This document shows, in pieces, positions 60,401 to 64,000 of a stretch of DNA of 64,000 bases. The position numbers and the translations under genes are program-made. The stretch's first letter is position 1. Every line of letters begins with the position of its first letter. The stretch spans positions 186,001 to 250,000 of the forward strand of contig JALPQD010000624.1 in the NCBI GenBank assembly GCA_023101885.1, read 5' to 3'. The notes beneath the pieces were generated by a model. The model made no database searches and was not told the DNA's origin. It was given only the letters and a program-made list of their open reading frames with translations. This stretch comes from Typhlomys cinereus (taxonomy: Eukaryota; Chordata; Mammalia; Rodentia; Platacanthomyidae).

Positions 60401-63400
60401 TGGCAGCCTGGCTCTGGTACCTGGAACGGTCCATCTTGGGGCAGGAAGTGGAGGTAGGAGATGTGTGAGACTAGCATCATACTGAGCTCATGGGGAGCAA
60501 AGCCACTGGGAATGCCCTGCTCTGGGTTTTGCTACCAGGTTTGAGCTGACTGAGATCAGCTTCTGCACCAGGCTGGGCTCATCTCTCGGGCTCTGCTAGA
60601 AGATCGAGGGAGCTCACAAATGAGGCTGACTCCACACCAGGATTGCCCTGCCTTCCTCCCAGCAACTTCTATACATGGTCTCTCAAGTCCCACTGGCTGT
60701 TTTATTAGGTGCCATTTTCATGCTCTGTGCAATGATGTGTCCACATAGTCCTGACTTTAGGTACTATTGTCATCCCCACTGGACGGATGAAATAACGAAG
60801 ACAGAAAGACAGAAGAGTGTTCCCCACCTCTGCCCCTCTCCCTAGCTGCTGCTGTGATATCTGTCTCCTTTCATGTTTCCAACCTGGTAGTTTGCATATA
60901 AAATAGTGGTTTTGATCAAACCTAACATCTGAGGGAGGACTGGAGATAAGGACCCAGGCCAGACCAGAGGTCTTTCCCAGGGGCAATGAAAACTGGACTG
61001 TCAGAGACCCTCCCGGATCTCAGGCCTGTGTTTTCTGTGTTTTATTTATTTATTTATTTTGTCTCCAGCTGAGGTTGAGATTGGTACACAGATCTTCACC
61101 CGAATTAAACAAACCATGGCATGGTCCTCGGCTGTGAAATACTGCCGTAACTACCACACAGACCTGGCCGATCTGCAGGCAGTGACCAACCAGGTGGACG
61201 TGGAAACTTTGAAGTCCATCACGAACGAGAACGATGCCTGGATCGGCCTCTACTTCAGTGCAAAATCCAATTCTGTGACCTGGTCCAGTGACTTGGGTTC
61301 CACCATTCCTCAGTGGCTACAGGACATTCCCATGTTTGGGAAAGGACTGTGTGCGGGGCTCCGCACTTTCGCAGATGACTTGCCCCAGATTTATGCACTG
61401 CCTTGCTCTGCCCCCAAATCCTTCATCTGTTTCTACGGTACGTGACCGTCCACTTTTGCTCACTGAGGCCTAAATGAGATGAGAAAAGGGTTTATACTAT
61501 GCAGAACAGTCCTAAGGATGCGTCCATCTCTATCTAGCCTTTGAGGATAACTGAATTCCAGAACAGGCTTCTGAGACCCTTGCACCTTATTCTGTTATTT
61601 CGATTCTGGGGATCTTTAAAGAAAGAAATGAATCCCATCCATCGTGAGGGCATTAGCAACAGTAGTCATTGGACAAATGAAGATGAAGAGCCTGGCTTCT
61701 AGAATCTGACTTTTCCCCTTTCTAAAAACTGGACAGCATCTGAGTCTCCTCCATCTGGAAAACATATTGAACGATGGAGGATACCCAGCACATAGGATGA
61801 CTGACAGTAGAGGTCCTGATAGAGCAACTAGTAGCTACTGTCATTGAACATGCAGCACACAGAATGTTTCCCCAGCCTTGCCCTTTGCCCTTCCTTCCTA
61901 CCCTAAAGTCACTTGTTCACAAGGTTTTCAACCATTTTCTAATTTCTGGACATCTTTGTCATGCCCTAAAGAAATTCCTGATCCGTTTGTAATCATGTCC
62001 ACTTCTCCCCTTGACAATCACTAATCTGCTTTCTGTATCTCTGTGTTTGTGGATAGGTGGCTATTTCTTTTTCTTTTGGATTTGATGTTGATATTGATCA
62101 TATCTGTGAACTAGATAAGGCACCTTGAAGAGCTGTGGGGAGGATTCAAGGCGATTGGCACACCACTGCTGTTCACTGTGACAGAGGCTGGCCCAAATGC
62201 CTGGTGTGGCTTCTTGTGGGCTGACAACCTGTCAGGTGTGACCTCACACATACTCTCTACTTCCTCACAGACCCCTCCGCTGAACATCGGAAGTCTGCAG
62301 AGATGCCGGTCCTTGAGCCTTCCTCCAAAGTTACAGAGAGGACAACTCCCAAGCCACGCGCAGGTGCTTTGAGCCCAGGGCAGTAGAGAGGGTGGTCTGT
62401 AAGTAGCAGCCTAGGGTGGAGTCCCCCCAGGGCCAGTGAGTGGCTGGAGATGCGGTACATCAGTCAGGTGGTGATCAAGAGCCACTTATGCCGAGGGGTC
62501 TTTCTGTTCCTATACTGCTGCGCCAGTCAAGCGTCAGGAGAACTTGGTCACTATAAACATCCCGTCTCCTTGCAATGGCCCAGCCAGGAGCCCTGAGACT
62601 CTCAAGTACAGTGGTGGTGGCCTGGCCTGGCCCACAAAGGAAAAGATGGCTGACTATACACAGCTGCTAACTACCCACTAGTGCTATGGGAGAGTCACCA
62701 GAGAGGCCTTGGGTGTTCAGCATCCGGAAAAGGAAGCATAACAGAGGAATCTGGGACATTCTCCTCTATGTGTGTGCTCCTTTGCACAAGAGGAGGTTGG
62801 GAAATTTGTGATGTGGCCATGATATTGGTAGCATCTTTGAAATGCCTTCCTACCTACCATCTTCTTTTGCTTCCAAGATTCTAAAGCCAACTAGGATTAA
62901 TTGAAAGCAGAAATCACAGTTCTCTTTGATCTTCTCATAGACTTTTTACATCAGGGAAAAGTTTTTTGTTTTGTTTACAGAAAGTCTAGAGGACTTTACC
63001 AAGCTCAAACAGCTTTAGTTGGTGCAAAATCAATCAAACCAAACCAAACCCCTCCTCTGCTCAGCCCAGCCTTCAGTGGGTGGACACCAGCAGGTGGAAG
63101 GACACCAGCAGGTGGAAGGACAGGTTCCAAGGCTGAACTCTTCTCTGCTCTGCCAGGCTGACAATGCCAGCAGCTCTGTGCACAGCACCACTCTGACCTG
63201 TGTCTGAGATCTTGAAAGGGCCTGTGCCTGGTGGGCCCCATAGAAGTCTTCTTTTTTGCCGTAGGGACCAGCACCAGCCATACAAAGGCATCGCAAGGCC
63301 TGGTTTCAGCAACCCAGGTCCAGCAGCGAGAGAGTCCAGAGCCCACTGCAAGTCCAGAGCCTACCACAAGTCCAGAGCCCACCGCAAGTCCAGAGCCCAC

Positions 63401-63884
63401 CGCAAGTCCAGAGCCCACCGCAAGTCCAGAGCCCACCACAAGTCCAGAGCCCACCACAAGTAGCTCTGGCCCCTGTGACTCTAGCACCTGTGAGCCCAGC
63501 ACTTCAACTCCTACTCCTGCGGGCCTCCCAGAATCTCAACCTCAAGTGACGACTTCATTAACCCCTCTGGCAACCTCTGCAACTGCAGGAGGTACCTTGG
63601 TTTCTGGAAAAGGGCTCAGGAGCCCCCTGGTCACAGTTCAGAGCTTGTCTTTAGACCCTGTTCACCTGGGAGTTCAATCTGTTTTGGGGGAAGGACTCAG
63701 AACCCTGCGAGTCACAGCTCAGAGCTTGTCTTTGGTCTCCATGAACCCTGGAGATGTCTTGGTTTTGGGAAAAGAGGCCACAGGTTCCCTGATTGCAACT
63801 GAGAGTTTGTCCTTGAACCTTGGGTCTCTGGGAAATACCATGGTTACAAGGGAAGAGCCTACAGCTGCAATGGTCACTGCTTAG
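54402..63884 (+). CDS. Clec20a: Clec20a, two-domain C-type lectin-like protein with mucin-like repetitive tail
   Basis: Six coding exons: 54402-54441, 57808-58176, 59630-59698, 61069-61437, 62271-62363, 63265-63884. All introns are phase 1 with AG/GT ends; the total is 1560 nt (519 aa plus TAG). Domains: short hydrophobic leader (1-13), CTLD1 (about 14-136), linker (137-159), CTLD2 (160-282), linker (283-313), Ser/Thr/Pro-rich tail (314-519). Each CTLD has the four core Cys (40, 109, 126, 134 and 185, 254, 272, 280) and a WIGL motif (72 and 217). EPN/QPD and WND motifs are absent, so classical Ca2+-dependent sugar binding is unlikely. Double CTLD content next to Tex35 points to CLEC20A, annotated only as a putative lectin in human. 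The protein is predicted to be secreted or membrane-anchored; no transmembrane segment lies in the window. The TAG may be the real end, a read-through point or a disabling mutation. Confidence 0.85.
55054..55313 (-). mobile_element. Young B2-superfamily SINE with 13-bp target duplication
   Basis: Direct repeat ccagaaagttcac at 55041-55053 and 55314-55326. Located in Clec20a intron 1, antisense to the gene. Confidence 0.92.
55334..55850 (+). mobile_element. Older B2-superfamily SINE, interrupted
   Basis: 'agctgaggagatggctcagt' to 'atcctatgtaaaatttcaag' and, after the nested SINE, 'aaccctggaaggcacagcct' to a CA-rich end. Confidence 0.8.
55441..55592 (+). mobile_element. Young SINE nested in an older SINE
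   Basis: 'aggctggagaggtggctcag' to a short A-rich tail; aatttcaagggg is duplicated at 55425-55436 and 55593-55604. 3'-shortened body. Confidence 0.85.
55851..57309. other. Clec20a intron 1, no other feature
   Basis: Pyrimidine-rich stretch near 56500-56640; nothing else recognised. Confidence 0.5.
57310..57505 (+). mobile_element. MIR
   Basis: 'ggtcttggacctgggaaccc', 'ctctgtgccttggtttcctt', 'acttgtaaaataggcat' are MIR hallmarks. Confidence 0.8.
57808..58176 (+). CDS. Clec20a: Clec20a exon 2, first C-type lectin-like domain
   Basis: Acceptor CTACCCCAG, 369 nt in phase 1-1, donor GTGTGT. It shows W..AL.YC (the domain's first core Cys), HTDLADLES, WIGLFYD, LSWSSG, VCATV and PFICYY. One exon holds the whole domain of about 122 residues. 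Confidence 0.92.
59630..59698 (+). CDS. Clec20a: Clec20a exon 3, inter-domain linker
   Basis: Acceptor TTTTACAG, 69 nt, phase 1-1, donor GTACCC. Starts DPAIRHRSSA and is hydrophilic. Its start resembles that of exon 5 (DPSAEHRKSA), so it looks like the partner of a duplicated linker. Confidence 0.8.
60690..60860 (+). mobile_element. MIR-type fragment
   Basis: 'aggtactattgtcatcccca' then 'ctggacggatgaaataacga' matches the MIR 'attgtccccattttacagat' region. In Clec20a intron 3. Confidence 0.6.
61069..61437 (+). CDS. Clec20a: Clec20a exon 4, second C-type lectin-like domain
   Basis: Preceded by a (TTTA)n tract and acceptor GTCTCCAG; 369 nt, phase 1-1, donor GTACGT. It shows WSSAVKYC, HTDLADLQAV, WIGLYF, VTWSSD, LCAGL and SFICFY. 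Same length as exon 2 and clearly homologous to it. Confidence 0.92.
62271..62363 (+). CDS. Clec20a: Clec20a exon 5, linker
   Basis: Acceptor TTCCTCACAG, 93 nt, phase 1-1, donor GTGCTT. Encodes DPSAEHRKSAEMPV, then a Ser/Thr/Lys/Pro-rich stretch leading into the mucin-like exon. Confidence 0.8.
63265..63884 (+). CDS. Clec20a: Clec20a exon 6, mucin-like stalk and 27-residue repeats, ends at TAG
   Basis: Acceptor TTTTTGCCGTAG; begins G-TSTSHTKAS. It contains seven SPEPT(A/T) units (63333-63458), a Cys-containing segment (SGPCDSSTCEPST), then 27-residue repeats with core SLSLD. Reading ends at TAG 63882-63884 inside the fourth repeat. The exon may continue beyond the stop, because the repeat register is kept to the window edge. 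Confidence 0.75.
63333..63458 (+). repeat. 18-bp coding minisatellite, seven units
   Basis: Seven consecutive 18-bp units encode SPEPTA or SPEPTT with few base changes, so length polymorphism is likely. Such Pro/Thr/Ser repeats usually form an O-glycosylated stalk; that role is inferred here. Confidence 0.95.
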
Positions 63885-64000
63885 AGTTTGTCCCTGGACC
63901 TGGCACCCTTGGGAGGGATTTTGGTTGCAGGGGACGAACCCCCAGTCTCAGTGATCCCTGTTCGGAGCTTGTCTCTGGACCATGCATCTTTGGGAGGAGT
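63558..64000 (+). repeat. 81-bp (27-codon) tandem repeat array, running off the window
   Basis: The codon before SLSL (or LSL) recurs at 63639, 63720, 63801, 63882 and 63963, an exact 81-bp period. The codon reads CAG, CAG, GAG, TAG, CGG in turn. Units share a (Q/E)SLSLD-like core followed by a Leu/Gly/Val-rich part. The start of the array is approximate. Confidence 0.9.

Noticed and set aside
63333..63458. CRISPR-like spaced repeats
   Set aside because: Units are contiguous and coding, with no spacers; the DNA is from a mammal.
63005..63502. 165-aa minus-strand open frame with VGSGL repeats
   Set aside because: It is the complement of the SPEPT minisatellite; the repeated composition keeps the antisense frame open.

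Overview
The window is mammalian nuclear DNA from a rodent. It has spliced genes with GT-AG introns, tRNA-derived SINEs whose head resembles the rodent B2 superfamily (gctggagagatggctcag), B1-like and ID-like fragments, MaLR-type LTRs and L1 tails. The bodies of the young SINEs do not match mouse or rat B2 as I know it. I infer a non-murid rodent, and the B2-superfamily elements of jerboas (Dipodoidea) are a plausible match, but I cannot prove the species.

Two protein-coding genes can be supported, and they lie head to head about 11.4 kb apart. On the minus strand, nine coding exons between 43017 and 31984 encode a protein of about 210 residues that I recognise as Tex35 (testis-expressed 35). 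It has a short basic N-terminus, a charged coiled-coil middle and a Cys cluster near the C-terminus. On the plus strand, six coding exons from 54402 to 63884 encode Clec20a: a short signal peptide, two C-type lectin-like domains (one exon each, both 369 nt), two short linkers and a Pro/Thr/Ser-rich repetitive tail. The human genes TEX35 and CLEC20A are, as far as I recall, neighbours at 1q25.2 in opposite orientations. The window shows the same pair seen from the other strand, which supports both names. The next genes expected on each side (Rasal2 beyond 64000, Ralgps2 below 1) are not in the window.

Layout: 1-31980 is intergenic, with a near-complete MaLR-type element (1926-3808), an inverted pair of related LTRs (17768-18189 and 19891-20316), an antisense L1 fragment (about 26040-26640), many SINEs and some repeat-poor stretches. 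One of these (about 30270-30640) is rich in TAAT cores. Tex35 spans 31984-43017, with SINEs, L1 tails and a Tigger-like fragment in its introns. The 43-54 kb intergenic region has solo LTRs and a block I could not assign. Clec20a runs from 54402 to the right edge, which probably cuts its repeat tail.

The points most worth a second look are: (i) an in-frame TAG inside an 81-bp (27-codon) tandem repeat array in Clec20a that keeps its frame and period past the stop; (ii) a perfect 34-bp inverted repeat linking the last Tex35 coding exon to the intron upstream of exon 8, so that exon 8 lies in the loop; (iii) a duplicated lectin-domain-plus-linker cassette that lacks the usual calcium/sugar motifs. 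I see no evidence of a wholly new kind of system. Everything was read by eye; repeat family names and boundaries are approximate.
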